A stretch of 64,000 nucleotides of DNA from Typhlomys cinereus. Taxonomy: Eukaryota > Chordata > Mammalia > Rodentia > Platacanthomyidae. The DNA is taken from positions 13,360,395 to 13,424,394 of the forward strand of contig JALPQD010000016.1 in the NCBI GenBank assembly GCA_023101885.1. The letters run 5' to 3'. The notes beneath the pieces are model-generated. The model was not told the DNA's origin and did no database searches. It was given only the letters and a program-made list of their open reading frames with translations. Position numbers and translations under genes: made by a program. This document shows positions 33,397 through 43,969 of this stretch, piece by piece (position 1 is the first letter of the stretch; each line of letters begins with the position of its first letter).

Positions 33397-34482
33397 TTAT
33401 ACTTGCCTTCTGTTCTCCTGGATATGCCTGTTTTTTTCTTCAAGCTTGAATATCATTTCTAGTATTTTTTGAAGGCCTGGTTTGGTGGACATGTATCCCT
33501 TCAAGTTGTCTTTGTGCTGGAAGATTTTTCTTTCTCCCTTGATCATGATGGATAGTTTTGCAGGGTAAATCAGCCTGGGTTGACAGTTTTGCTCATTCAA
33601 TACTTGAAATATGTCTCTCCAAGCTCTTCTTGCTTTTACCGTTTCGACTGAGAAGTCATTTGTTATTTTAATAGGTTTACCTTTAAAAGTGACTTGTTTT
33701 TTCTCCCCTGAAGCTCTCAGCAGCAGTTCTTTATATTGAATGTGGAGTGTTTTGACTATTACTTGCCGTGGCGAGCTTCTGTTTTGGTCATATCTGTTTG
33801 GGGTGCGGAATGCCTCTTGTATATGGTTGGGCCTCTCTTTTTTTAGATGAGGAAAGTTTTCCTTGATGATCGTTTGAAAAATTTCCTCAGGGGTGGTATT
33901 TTGAGATTCTTGCTCTGGTATTCCATGAATAAGCATCTTAGGCTTCTTCAGGGTGTCCCACATCTCCTGGATATTTCTCTCAAGTATCTTTTTGGCTTTA
34001 ACAACCTCTTCCATTGAGCTGGTTAATACTCCCACTTTATCTTCAAGGTCTGAAATTCTGTTTTCTGCTTCATTAGTTCTGCTGATAAGACTCTCTGTGG
34101 AGTTCTGGGTTGAAGATAACTTGTCTTTTAGCTCAGTTTTAAACTCTGCTTGAGTCTGTTTTAACTGCTCTATGCCAGTTTTTGTTTCTTGTACTGTTTT
34201 TCTCAACTCCTCCAAGTGTCTGTTGTGTTCCTCTTCAAATCGATTGATTCGATTATTTAATTCTTCCCGGATTTCCTCTTTCATAGTATTGAACATGGTA
34301 ATGATCATATTTTGAAAGTCGTTATCCTGGGTCAGGCTTTCATGGCCATTTTCCATGGGTTTGTTCTGTTTGGAGTCTAACATTGTGGGATTAATTCCTT
34401 CAGTGGGCGATTTGTTTACTTGAGTGTTGTTTCTCATGGATTTGCACTTTGACTTTGGCATTGTCATTTTAACTCTTAACAT
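33397..34482 (-). CDS. L1 ORF1 protein, 361 codons, open
   Basis: The L1 RNA-binding chaperone, which trimerises, coats L1 RNA and is needed for retrotransposition. Residues about 40-175 are rich in heptad-like Leu/Glu/Lys and predict a long coiled coil (for example RFEEEHNRHLEELRKTVQET). An RRM-like core follows, with MLIHGIPEQES near 185-195, then the C-terminal domain with VKARRAWRDIFQVLNEQN and KLSIMIKGERKIF. The length matches mammalian ORF1 (about 340-370). In-frame Met codons at 1, 6 and 8 leave the true start open; MPKSKCK is the typical rodent-like N-terminus. The frame is intact, although the partner ORF2 is destroyed, so any product would act only in trans. Confidence 0.9.
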   Translation of the reverse strand: MLRVKMTMPKSKCKSMRNNTQVNKSPTEGINPTMLDSKQNKPMENGHESLTQDNDFQNMIITMFNTMKEEIREELNNRINRFEEEHNRHLEELRKTVQETKTGIEQLKQTQAEFKTELKDKLSSTQNSTESLISRTNEAENRISDLEDKVGVLTSSMEEVVKAKKILERNIQEMWDTLKKPKMLIHGIPEQESQNTTPEEIFQTIIKENFPHLKKERPNHIQEAFRTPNRYDQNRSSPRQVIVKTLHIQYKELLLRASGEKKQVTFKGKPIKITNDFSVETVKARRAWRDIFQVLNEQNCQPRLIYPAKLSIMIKGERKIFQHKDNLKGYMSTKPGLQKILEMIFKLEEKNRHIQENRRQV

Positions 34483-34483
34483 C

Positions 34484-34724
34484 TTCTTTCAATTTCTGTG
34501 AGTTTTTCACTAAACTGAATTATTTGATCTGGGGTTCTGAAGGTGGGCAGGGACAGAGCTTACCTAGGTCGCGGTGAGGCCCGGGCTGGACCGCGCATGT
34601 CCTGGGCTGCAGAGTGGGGGAAGGGAGGAGGAGGGTGAATTTTATCCAAGCCTTCAAACCTATTATGCAGGAAACAGCAGCAGGAGTGGTAGGAATTTAT
34701 CAGGCATGGGGTCAGAGGGAGCTT
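34484..34724 (-). promoter_or_regulatory. Partial L1 5'UTR (GC-rich)
   Basis: Upstream of ORF1 on the minus strand lies a GC-rich stretch with several CpGs (34,560-34,625, for example 'cgcggtccagcccgggcc'), unlike the surrounding AT-rich DNA. Mammalian L1 5'UTRs hold the internal RNA polymerase II promoter. At about 240 bases this is much shorter than usual, so promoter activity is doubtful. Confidence 0.6.
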
Positions 34725-34740
34725 GGAAAATGCTTTTTTA

Positions 34741-37019
34741 AAAAGGCAATATGATCTAATTTTAGACTCATACTTCCAATATCACTATATTCTTCATCAT
34801 GTTTTATATATTGAGGATAGAGGATTCATCAAAAATATTTTCTGTTTTACCCACATATCTAAAAATACAGACTCAACAAACTTTCAGTTAATAAGTACAA
34901 TGCAGACAAATAATACTGAAAATTCATGATAAATTGATTAATGTTAGCTTAGGATTCATTCAATGAGATGAAATTCTAGCTTCATGGAAAATGCCCATGC
35001 TCTCCTGTGAATATCCTCATACCTCTTTCTCACTTCAGCATCCCTGTCTGACTCAAATGAGGATCTGAGATTGAAAATCCCTTTAGTATCCTCTTCGTTT
35101 GATGTCAGATTAAGCCAGTTGCCTTGACTCACAAGGAAGGAATATTAGATATGCTTGTATAGATGTGCTTTACAATATCAGATATGCTTCTGCTAAACAC
35201 AGTTCTTGCTTCTGGGGAGTCAGATCTTGGGCATTTAGTTAGGACATAAATTATGGTGGCTAAAAAATGTGGCACTGAATTAAAAAAAAAAAAAACAACT
35301 TGAGTTGCTCCTGTATTCCCTCCACTCTACTTCTCTCTTTTCATCTCCATTCCTCTCTGTATTGATATTCCATACAGTCTTATGAATTGAGCCCAGGATT
35401 AACTATAGAGTTCTATGTCCAGACCTCTTTCTGCTTTTCATTTTGGCACCAAATCTCAGAAATAGTCCAACCTTACCTTCCACATTCTCTAATGCCTTTC
35501 ATGTGATTCTTAGACACGTGATTCTTTTTCCTAAGCTTCCGTAAAGATGGAAGATTCCATAGGTGAACCAATACACCTGAAATTCTTTTTGTTGACATTC
35601 ACCCCCTTTACTTTAGAAATTCTAATTTCTAAAATTCTCCATATTATTTTTCTAATGACATATTACTTAAGATCCCATTATGTGCAGACTGTGAAATTTC
35701 CAGTGATTGCCAAAAAAAAAAAAAAAAAAGAAGCTATAGCAGACACATGACAATATCCTCTCACTTTTGTAGGTATTTCTGGGTACTAATGGAATATATT
35801 GACTCCACTGTACAATTTTCATGAGGAAATTATCACCATTTGCTGTGGTTTTCAACAATGGGCATCTGTTATTAAACTCTAGAGTCACAGGTAAACATGA
35901 CTTGCCTGGCTTTTCTGGGTGGGTTTGTTTCAGTATAAGGAGTATTAGAACCTGCCTTTTGTCTGTGAATTCAGTCAGACCTGATTTTTAAGCTTTTGTT
36001 CTCAGTCTTGAATCCAAAGTGAACAGATATTTGGTCTTTTATTGAAGTGTCCTTCAAAAAGGCCACATTGAACCATGCAGATACCTCTAAGCCTTCTACT
36101 GATTTTTCAAGCATTCCATTGAAGAGTATCATGTTTATATTACTTAAGAAAAATAATGTAGACTTTATCAAAATGACATTAGGGGAAGGGATGATGAGAA
36201 TACATTGAAAAATAATTTATTCTGTTAAAAAATCTAATAATTCTTTTTGTCCCTCCAAATAAGAGATTTTTTGTGGCAAATTTATAATAAATATCTTGCA
36301 TAGACTTCCTTTAAATATAAGAGCAAGAATAATTACCATCATTATTACCAGCCTCTTCAAGATCATATGCTTTTTCATTGAGAAGCACATTTATAATTGC
36401 CGAACTGCTCTTCTACATGAATTTTTCAGAATTACTGACTTAGTACAGACTCCATAATAAAATGCTTAGTGACATAATAGACAGGGTAAGATAACAGTGT
36501 TATGAACTGAGAGCTTGTATGAGTAATACTGTGAAGTCTAGAGTTATTGTAGTTACCACTGATCCTTGGGAAGTTGATTCATTCACAAGTATCACTTTTT
36601 GTCAAGGTTATTATGCAAGTTCATGTAGATATAACTAGAAAGTTAGTTTAGTTTAACATAACTCTTGTTTTGGAAAGAGACTAAACTAGGAAAGAGAATG
36701 TAGGTTCCCCTCAAATACACTATGCACACCATCATACCAATGCACCAGCAAAGTCACATTATACATTGTGGAAGGATTTAAATGACAGAATAAGGAAGTC
36801 AGATATTTGTTCATTAAAGAGGAAAGTATGCCAGTACTAAAAAAATGTTACCTTATACAAGATTAAATTGGAAAAGCTTAAATATATACAGTAGTTGTAA
36901 AATTAAAAGTGAAATGTTAACAAAGAATCGCAAACTAACATACATATTTGAGAATTCTAACTTTAATGGTAATGCAAAATGAAGAATATAAGAAAAGTAG
37001 ACTAATTTAAATTCATCAA
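34741..37019. other. Unique non-coding sequence with two A-runs
   Basis: No gene is recognised. Runs of about 14 A (35,281-35,294) and 18 A (35,711-35,728) occur without a visible retroposed body. ORFs at 35,547-35,888 and 35,971-36,171 are short and domain-free. Confidence 0.45.
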
Positions 37020-37210
37020 TTTCCTTTATCCTTTATTTATTTTAAAGAGAGAGCATATGCATGTCACTGATCAATAGAGGTCAGTGAACAACTTTTGGAA
37101 GTCAATACTATCCTTCCAGCACATGGGCTTTTGGGAAACTATTCAAGTCTCCAAGTTTGCAAGAATATGCCTTACCTATTCAGCTATTTTGCTGTTCCTC
37201 AGCTAGACAT
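37020..37210 (-). mobile_element. Diverged B3-like SINE
   Basis: 'atttattttaaagagagagc' through 'ggtcagtgaacaacttttgg' to 'tattcagctattttgctgtt' is antisense to a B2/B3-type SINE ending in its tRNA-like head. It is old and lacks a TSD by eye. Confidence 0.4.
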
Positions 37211-37590
37211 TTTTTAAAGAAAAATAAGGTAGGACATATTCTAAATATACCATGTTGTTCAGGAGATCAATTCTTCATTGAAATCTAAAATGGCTCCATA
37301 ATTTTGACTAAAATTAATCAGCAATTATAGAAAATTTGAATGAATATGTGCTCCACCTAGGATTGACATGTAAAGAAAGGTACATGTTCAGATAAGAAAA
37401 CAGAACATCTAATATAAAAACAAAGGCAAAAAAAAACCCAAAGAAGCTAAAATATTGTCCAAGTAGCAAAGTAAAAAGACAGAGTAAATTAAAATTAAAA
37501 CCTTTTGATATAAAACTTGGGAATTGTTGCTGCTGCGTTTTTTCCAACCATGCTTTTTTTCCAATGATGAAAACTTATGCAGAAAGTGGT
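37211..37590. other. Unique AT-rich sequence
   Basis: I see no gene or repeat. The Phe/Leu-rich minus-strand ORF at 37,314-37,547 is an AT-composition artefact. Confidence 0.4.
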
Positions 37591-37830
37591 ATATATTGGC
37601 TTATGGCTCCAAGGGGACATAGATATTTATGTACAGAGGGAATCATGTAGCAGAAGTTAACAGCCTAAGGCAGAGATAAGGGCTATTTCAGGCCACAGCA
37701 TCCAACATTAGTGAGAGAGGCCAAGAGGCAAGCCATGATTCCTCAAGGCCTGCCATTTGTGACCTGCCTCCTCCAGCAAGGCTCCACCTCTTAAAGGTGC
37801 TATAATATCAGCAACCATAAACACCAGTTA
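37591..37830 (-). mobile_element. Probable hAT/URR1-class repeat
   Basis: 'ggcttatggctccaagggga', 'aggcctgccatttgtgacct' and 'ctccagcaaggctccacctc' match the style of a common rodent DNA-transposon-derived repeat. The last block also occurs at 54,820 and 60,745 in similar form. Confidence 0.5.
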
Positions 37831-38540
37831 AAAACTCAAAAAAAAATTTATATCAGTGAAGAAACAATTATGTATACTAATTTCTATCCCTTGCCTCCAA
37901 TTTTATACATAAATTACTTTTTGAAGATCCATCATGAAAAGTCACACAGACAGCATCCTTCATAAATGAAGTAATATCATGAGTTGCTTTAATATATATT
38001 TCAGGTTAGGAGGCAAGTGAAACATAATTTTCTTTTTATTATATTTTTATTTTAAAAAATCAAACATTAAAAAGGTGAATAATTTGTTATACCCTGAATG
38101 TATTCAGGATGGTGTACTTATTGGAGTACGTTTCTAAAACTGCAAACTATAAAGAGTCATACATCTGTAAAGCCTCAAAAGAATATAAATAAATAAATAG
38201 ATAAAATGTATCAATTTCTTTTTAAAGCTACATGCAAGCTGTTGGATTGGTTTCCATTTTCTGTTCCTGTTCTGTGTAAAAAAGAATCACCATAGGCATT
38301 CCAATTAAATATCAATAATGCAAAGTACTTTGATGTGAAAAAGGAAGGACAATGACTATAATTAATGCAAGCCATGGATAATACACTCATGAATATTACT
38401 TCTGCATCATTCAGTGAAATACATTTTCAAAAGACAGTGAAGAACTGGAGGAATGTATTCTACACTTTCTGATACATTTAATCAAACCATAATCTTTAAA
38501 CTCACTCAGAGCTGAAACAACTAGTTATGTAGATTAAAAT
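37831..38540. other. Unique AT-rich sequence
   Basis: I see no gene or repeat here apart from short AAAT runs near 38,190. Confidence 0.4.
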
Positions 38541-38800
38541 GAGAACCCTAGATGCTAATTGATTAATTCAATGTTTATTAAAGCTGTTGGCATGCTTCTC
38601 GGTGAGCGAGCTATCAGGGACATTTATTCTCACTTTTTTGCGGTGACTGCAGAAGGAAATTGCTAATTAAAACACAAACAGGAAAACAACATTGAAAATA
38701 AATAAATCTCAAAGTAAACCGAATTGGGTGACAAGGAAAGTTGCTGCTATTTGCATTCATTAATTACAAATATATGAATTATGGAAATAGCATCACTAGG
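38541..38800. promoter_or_regulatory. Candidate conserved non-coding element (homeodomain/POU motif cluster)
   Basis: The block carries closely packed homeodomain-type sites: 'gctaattgattaattcaatg' near 38,557, 'gctaattaaaac' near 38,662 and 'attcattaattacaaat' near 38,755. It also has an octamer-like 'atttgcat' at 38,750 and CpG-bearing segments ('ctcggtgagcgagc'). No transposon signature is present. This pattern is typical of developmental enhancers, but it is inferred from motifs alone. Confidence 0.35.
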
Positions 38801-38934
38801 TTCAGATGATTGGTATAAACCTTGTTAAAATCACCTTCTTTTTACTCATCCTGTTTTTGTTAAATACCTTAAAGCACAAAAAATAGGATATATTCAGGTT
38901 TTAAATTAGCAGATAGACCAAGAAAACACAATAG

Positions 38935-39262
38935 TATTGTTAACTGTTGCTGTGAGAGAGCATTCAAAGTTAAGCAACTTAAGAGAGAAAGGGAGATTTA
39001 TTCACCTTAAGGTTCCAGAGAGGATAAACAACCTTTCATGGTAGAGGCTAAGTCACTGCAAGCATACTAGAGTCTCTCTTGAAAGTCTTCTGTTCTATTG
39101 TTCTTTTTATCTGGTCTGCTATTTGTAGGTTTCAATGAAATCTAGGGATGGTCTTTGTATTGTAAATCTATTGATCAGAATAATCTCTTCAAGTCATCTG
39201 ACAGCTAAACTTAGTTAATGCCAGGTGTGTCAAGTTGACATCCAAGATTAGCTATCACAAGT
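38935..39262 (-). mobile_element. hAT/URR1-like repeat
   Basis: The left end 'ttgctgtgagagagcattca', internal 'aaggttccagagaggataaa' and right end 'gtgtcaagttgacatccaag' followed by 'attagctatcaca' match a widespread rodent repeat that I associate with URR1/hAT-Charlie. Orientation is assigned from the terminal 'gtcaagttgaca' block, as in the 21.7-kb copy. Confidence 0.6.
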
Positions 39263-39279
39263 ACATAATAGTAATGTGA

Positions 39280-39632
39280 CAAGACAAGCAAATAGAAAGG
39301 TTCTGATATGTGTGTGTGTATGAGACAGAAAACTGGAAGGATAACAAACAGAAATTTGGAGGACATCAAAGCCAAGTGCTTCCAGAATTTTTTTTCAAAT
39401 TATCTCTTTCTGGATAACTTTGTAAGCCACAAGAGGTCTAAAACCCCCAAAAGAGTAGATGAGCCAGAGGGAAACTTGGGGTCCATAGAAGCAGATAGGT
39501 AAGAGGGTAGGAGGGAGTGAGATAGATTGATGAAGGGAAGGGAAGAGGATGGGAGAAAAGGGAGATGGAAGGAATCAGGGATAAGTACTCAATATGCTTG
39601 TAAAACTAGGAAAAATAATCACAATACTATAT
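39280..39632 (+). mobile_element. Probable old L1 3'UTR fragment
   Basis: A purine-rich stretch (39,495-39,575) followed by 'ggataagtactcaatatgct' and a run of A/T resembles an old L1 3' end. The younger twin-primed L1 begins immediately after it. Confidence 0.45.
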
Positions 39633-39648
39633 AAATATATGAAATGTC

Positions 39649-40436
39649 ACTCTCTCGACAGAGATAAAATCTGTTAAAATAGAATCTTAGTTTAAGAGTA
39701 TATTCAAAGGTAGATGGAATAAAAGTAGGAGACCACAGTGGGGGGTGGGTCAGTCTCACATTTGCAAAATGGTTGCTTTCAATCTGCCATACTACATGCC
39801 TTCCTCTTCTGGTGAGATCATACCCCATCAGTTGTAAATGATGAGGAAGGAAAGTCTGTGAGCTTAACCAGATGTCTCATTACTTACTTGTAGTCCTTAA
39901 TTGTGGCCTATTTTCTCTGGTGTAACATGATTCCCTCTCTCTTTGTTTCTGATGGGGCCCTCCTTCCCCTTCCCTCTGTTTATAATCCTTGCAATTACTA
40001 TAGGTATTACAGAGATTTATCTTTGAGTGTGTCTCTAAGTGGGTTTGGTACTAGGATCCACCTATTAGGGAGTACATACGGCGCTTAATTTTTTATGTCT
40101 GGATACTTCACTAGGATCCTTAGAAGCTAGGGATTAACAGCCACAATAGTGTTCCTTTACTTAAGGGGAACACAAGAAAGAGTTCTAGGAAATGCCACTG
40201 AGACCTTACGCCTAATCAGAGTTTCACATACACATTAAAGGATGCTCTACGGATGGGGGGGGGCACTAGGAGATAGGGAGGGAGAGGGGGAAAAGAAGGA
40301 GAAAAGGGGGGAGGGAGCAAGGGGGGCCAAGGAGGGGTGGAGGGAAGGAGGGGACCAGTGTACCTATTAAGTTTGTATGAGGGGAAATAAATAAATAAAT
40401 AAATACTTAAAAATAATAGTTAAATAAATAAGTAAA
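39649..40436 (+). mobile_element. Twin-primed (5'-inverted) truncated L1 with TSD
   Basis: Positions 39,649-40,112 are L1 sequence in antisense: 3'UTR, then the end of ORF2, equivalent to 18,890-19,340 of the plus-strand L1. Positions 40,111-40,436 are L1 in sense: the last 3'UTR part from 'ctaggatccttagaagctag', the G-rich tract and an (AAAT)-type tail. The L1 part between them is missing. The two parts share CT at the junction. Near-identical duplications atatgaaatgtc (39,637-39,648) and atatgaaatggtc (40,437-40,449) flank the whole. This is the signature of twin priming during L1 integration. Confidence 0.9.
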
Positions 40437-40449
40437 ATATGAAATGGTC

Positions 40450-40859
40450 AAAAAACAAATATAATTAATAAAAAAAGTAAAAAAAATTTCTCTCTCTCGT
40501 TTTTCATAATCTTATGGCCATTTCTGCCTTCATCTAAATCTGTCATCTACCCTCATTATTTATTATTTATGCATGTATGTCTATTTCTTATCTATAATTT
40601 CTCTATATCTATTATCTACCTCTTGTGTCTACCACCTTTGTCTCTATGTATATGTTTATCACATATTTCCTATTATCTAGAAGTTATTTTTTGTGTTTGT
40701 ATCTAAGTACAGGTATGTATTATTTATCTATCTCTCATCTAAAAATAAATAATCCCAGAATAAAGGGTCTATTTATAATATTTATCAACTATCTATCATT
40801 TATCATCTATCTATCATCTTTCAGTCTATCTATTCATCTGTTATCTATCTGCCTACTTT
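40450..40859. repeat. TATC/TATT-rich low-complexity sequence
   Basis: Interrupted ATCTATC and TTTAT units dominate 40,540-40,850, including 'catctatctatcatc'. This is a decayed tetranucleotide satellite. The Ser/Leu/Ile-rich 162-codon ORF at 40,625-41,113 runs through it into an antisense L1 tail and is not a gene. Confidence 0.75.
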
Positions 40860-43312
40860 CTTTTTTTTTAATTCGTTTATTTTTTTTCCCCAATCATACA
40901 AGCTCAATAGGTACCCTGGCCTTCTCCCTTCCTCCACCCTTCCCCAGTCCCCCTTGCACCCTCTCCTCTTCCCCTTTCTTTCAACCCCCTCCCTCCTGCT
41001 CTTCTAGTGGCTCCCCTTCCATTCTCCCATCCCCTGGAGCATCCCCCTGTGTGAATGCCAAACTTCCTTCTGAGTCTTCCACTACAGTGAGGTGTAAGGA
41101 CTCAGTGGCATAGCCCAGAGCCCTCTTCTCTCCGGGATCCCCCTTTGTATGGGAACATTATTATAACTATTAACCCCTTGACTCTAAGGATCCTACTGCC
41201 TGTGATCCATGCTAGACCCTGGGGGGTCATTGACAAGTCAGTCATTGTGCAGGTCATGCAAAGTCCAACTATGGCTACTGCTGACCTAACTTGTGTGGAT
41301 CATCTTGCATATCCTTCAGCCTCCCAATATTTAGGCTCTTACAGTCTTGCCACCCCCTCTTCTACAAGTTTCCCTGAGATTTAGCATGGGGAGAGATTTG
41401 GCTGGTCTGGTTTCAAGTGATTAATGTAGGGTCTTTGATGTTCTGAACTATGGTTTGTTGTTGTTTTAAGTCTTGCTGTTCCTGCACCACCCTTGGCTCC
41501 ATGAAAAGTTATTTAAATGAAGAGATTCAAAGGTAGATAGAGGAGATTCAAAGGTAGATGAAATAGGAGTAGGAGACCACAGTGAGGGGTGGGTGTTTCA
41601 GTGTTCCATTTGCAGAATGGTTACCATCTATCTTCCAGTCCCTATACCCTCACTAGTTGGTGAGATCAAGCCTCCTAGTCGCAAGTGGCCAAGCAGGAAA
41701 GTGAGAGTGAACTTCACCAGATGTCTGGCTACAACTAGCAATATTTGATGGTGACCTATTTTCTCTACTGAAACATGATGCCCTCTCTCCTTATTTCTGG
41801 GGGACCTTCCTTCCCCTTCTCTCCTGTTTATAATCTTTGCAATCACTGTAGGAATTTATCTTTGATTTATTTTATTATTTATTTATTTATCAGTGATTTA
41901 TTTTTGAATATGTCATTAAGTGGGTTTGGTACTAGGATCAACCTATTAGGGAGGACATACTGCACTTAATTTTCTGTGTGTGGTATTCTTCACTCAATAT
42001 AGTTTTTTTCTTATTCCATCCATTTCCTGGCAAATTGCATTAATTCATTTTTTTGATGGCTGAGTAATATTCAATTGTGTAAATGTATCACATTTTCCTT
42101 ATCCACTCGTCAACCGTTGGGCATTTATGTTGATTCCATGACTTTGCTACTCTAAATAGTGATGCTATGAACATGATTGTGCTTGTGTCTTTGAGGTGGG
42201 TTTTTGATTCATGGGGGATTATTCCCAGAAGTGGAATAGCAGGGTCATATGTCATTTCAATCTTTAAATTTTTTAAAAATCACCAGAATGATCACCAGAG
42301 GGGTTGCATAAGTCTACATTCCCACCAGGAATATTGGAGAGTTCCCTTCTCTACACCTTCTCTCCAGTATTTGGTGTAGTTTATATGAGGATTTTTGCCA
42401 TCCTGACCAGGCTGAGATGGTATCTCAGGGAGGTTTTAATTTGCATTTCCCTGATGGCTAAGGATGTGAAGCATTTTTTAAGATATTTGTTAGACATTTC
42501 AATTTTGTCCCTGGAAAAGTATCTTTTGAGTTCCCAGGCCCATTTTTTAATTGGGCCATTTATCTCATTGGTGTAGTTTTCTAAGTTCTTCGTGTTAGTG
42601 TTCTAAGTTCAGATATGTGGTTAGTGAAGATTTTCTCCCATTCTGTGGGTTGCCTTTGTGCTCGAGTTCCAATCTCTTTTTCTAAACAGAAGCTCTTTAA
42701 TTTCATAAGATCCCATTTGTTGACTGTTGGTTCTAGTGCCTGTGCTATTGGATTTCTATTTAGGAACTGTTGGCCTAGCCAAATCAGCTCAAGGGAGTTC
42801 CCTACCTTTCAACTAAGTTTTTATAGTCTCTGGCCTTATATTGAGGTCCTTCATCCACCTGGAATTAATTTTTGTGCATGGTGACAAGTATGGGTCCAGT
42901 TTTAATCTTCTGCATGTGGATATCCAGTTTTGCCAGCACCATTTATTGAAGATGCTGTTCTTTTTCCATTGTATTTTTTGGGCTCCTTTGTCAAAGATCA
43001 AATGGCTATAATTGTGTGAGCTTATATCTATATCTTCAACCCTTATCCATTGATCTGTGTGTCTATTTTGGAGCCAGTACCAGGCTGTTTTTATTACTGT
43101 GGATTTGTAATATAGATTAATGTTTGTTATGGTTATACCTCCAGCAGTTTTTTTGTTACTAAGGATTGTTTTAGCTACCCTGGGTCTTTTGTGCTTCCAT
43201 ATGAATTTTGAGATTGTTTGGTCAATTTCTTTAAAGAATTGCTTTTGGATTTTGATAGGTGTACCATTGAATCTTTACATTGCTTTTGGTAGGATGGTCA
43301 TTTTTATGATAT
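40860..43312 (-). mobile_element. 5'-truncated older L1 (3' half of ORF2 plus long-type 3'UTR)
   Basis: The antisense copy starts with a T-rich tail complement (40,860-40,890). It has the C-rich antisense of the G-rich tract (40,915-41,050), a long-type 3'UTR with a local duplication of 'gagattcaaaggtagatgaa' near 41,521-41,562, and the ORF2 C-terminal half up to 43,312. It is more diverged than the 14.8- and 28.6-kb copies. RT motif C is not included. Scattered ORFs on both strands are shadows or fragments. Confidence 0.88.
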
Positions 43313-43372
43313 GGTAGGATTTTATGATATGGTAAGATGGTCATTTTTATTATATGGTAGAATGGTCATTTA
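43289..43372. repeat. Short tandem repeats at the L1 truncation point
   Basis: The words 'ggtaggatggtcatttttatgatat', 'ggtaggattttatgatat', 'ggtaagatggtcatttttattatat' and 'ggtagaatggtcattt' follow one another (first word split here only by description). L1 copies elsewhere contain this word once, so it was amplified locally at the 5' breakpoint. Confidence 0.8.
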
Positions 43373-43380
43373 TATTTTTC

Positions 43381-43684
43381 TTTTGTAATTTTGTATTTAT
43401 TTTGTGTGTGTATGTGTGTGTTTGTGTGTCTACATATGTGTGTGTATCAAAGGGCACTTAGTGTGTGTCCATGTGGAGGATTAAGGATGACTTTGGGAAT
43501 CATTATGAATTGCTTCTACCTCCTTTTTGCTTTACACTGGAATTTCCTAGGCTCTACCCACCAGGTCTAGAAGCACAGGCCACAGTCTTTTCTATCTGGC
43601 ATTTTTATGTGAAACCCAGGATCTAAACTCAAGTCCTACTGCTTGTAAAGTAGAATCTTAACCCCTGAGCCATTGCTCTAGGCC
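43381..43684 (-). mobile_element. Older copy of the GT/CA-tailed SINE
   Basis: A reduced TG tract (43,403-43,446), the body ('ccaccaggtctagaagcac') and head complement ('taacccctgagccattgctc') are recognisable with many substitutions and CpG loss. It follows directly after the tandem repeats at the L1 breakpoint. Confidence 0.75.
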
Positions 43685-43969
43685 CTCTTCCTACTTTCTT
43701 TCTCAATGACTGATTATTCAAATGCAGAAGTTCAGGAAACAAGCTTACACTCACCTACTGTCTACCTACAAAAGCAATCAATCAAGTTAAGTATTTTTCT
43801 TAGTTGTATATTTTCATCATAGACTCTGAAATTGAAATGAGTGACAATTGTTTGTTAATAGTGATTTGGTCAGAGAAAGAAAAGGGAAGCTTTCTGAAGA
43901 GAAGATATCTCTTAATAATATGTGTTAGGGTAATGGATGTGGGAAAATATCAAAATTCATCACAGATTG
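43685..43969. other. Unique non-coding sequence
   Basis: I see no gene or repeat. The 142-codon ORF at 43,804-44,232 extends from here into antisense L1-like sequence and shows no domain. Confidence 0.4.

Larger units (their letters stand above)
28619..34724 (-). mobile_element. Near-complete L1 with partial 5'UTR, ORF1 and ORF2
   Basis: A 6.1-kb minus-strand L1. It has about 240 bases of GC-rich 5'UTR (34,484-34,724), an open ORF1, a broken ORF2 with a nested SINE, a short-type 3'UTR with a C-rich (G-rich on the sense strand) tract at 28,665-28,745 and a T-rich tail complement at 28,621-28,640. An imperfect 16-base duplication (14 of 16 identical) occurs at 28,603-28,618 and 34,725-34,740. 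This is the most complete and probably among the youngest large L1s here, but ORF2 is dead. Confidence 0.92.

Noticed and set aside
40625..41113. 162-codon ORF
   Set aside because: Runs from a TATC-type satellite into the antisense L1 tail; no domain.
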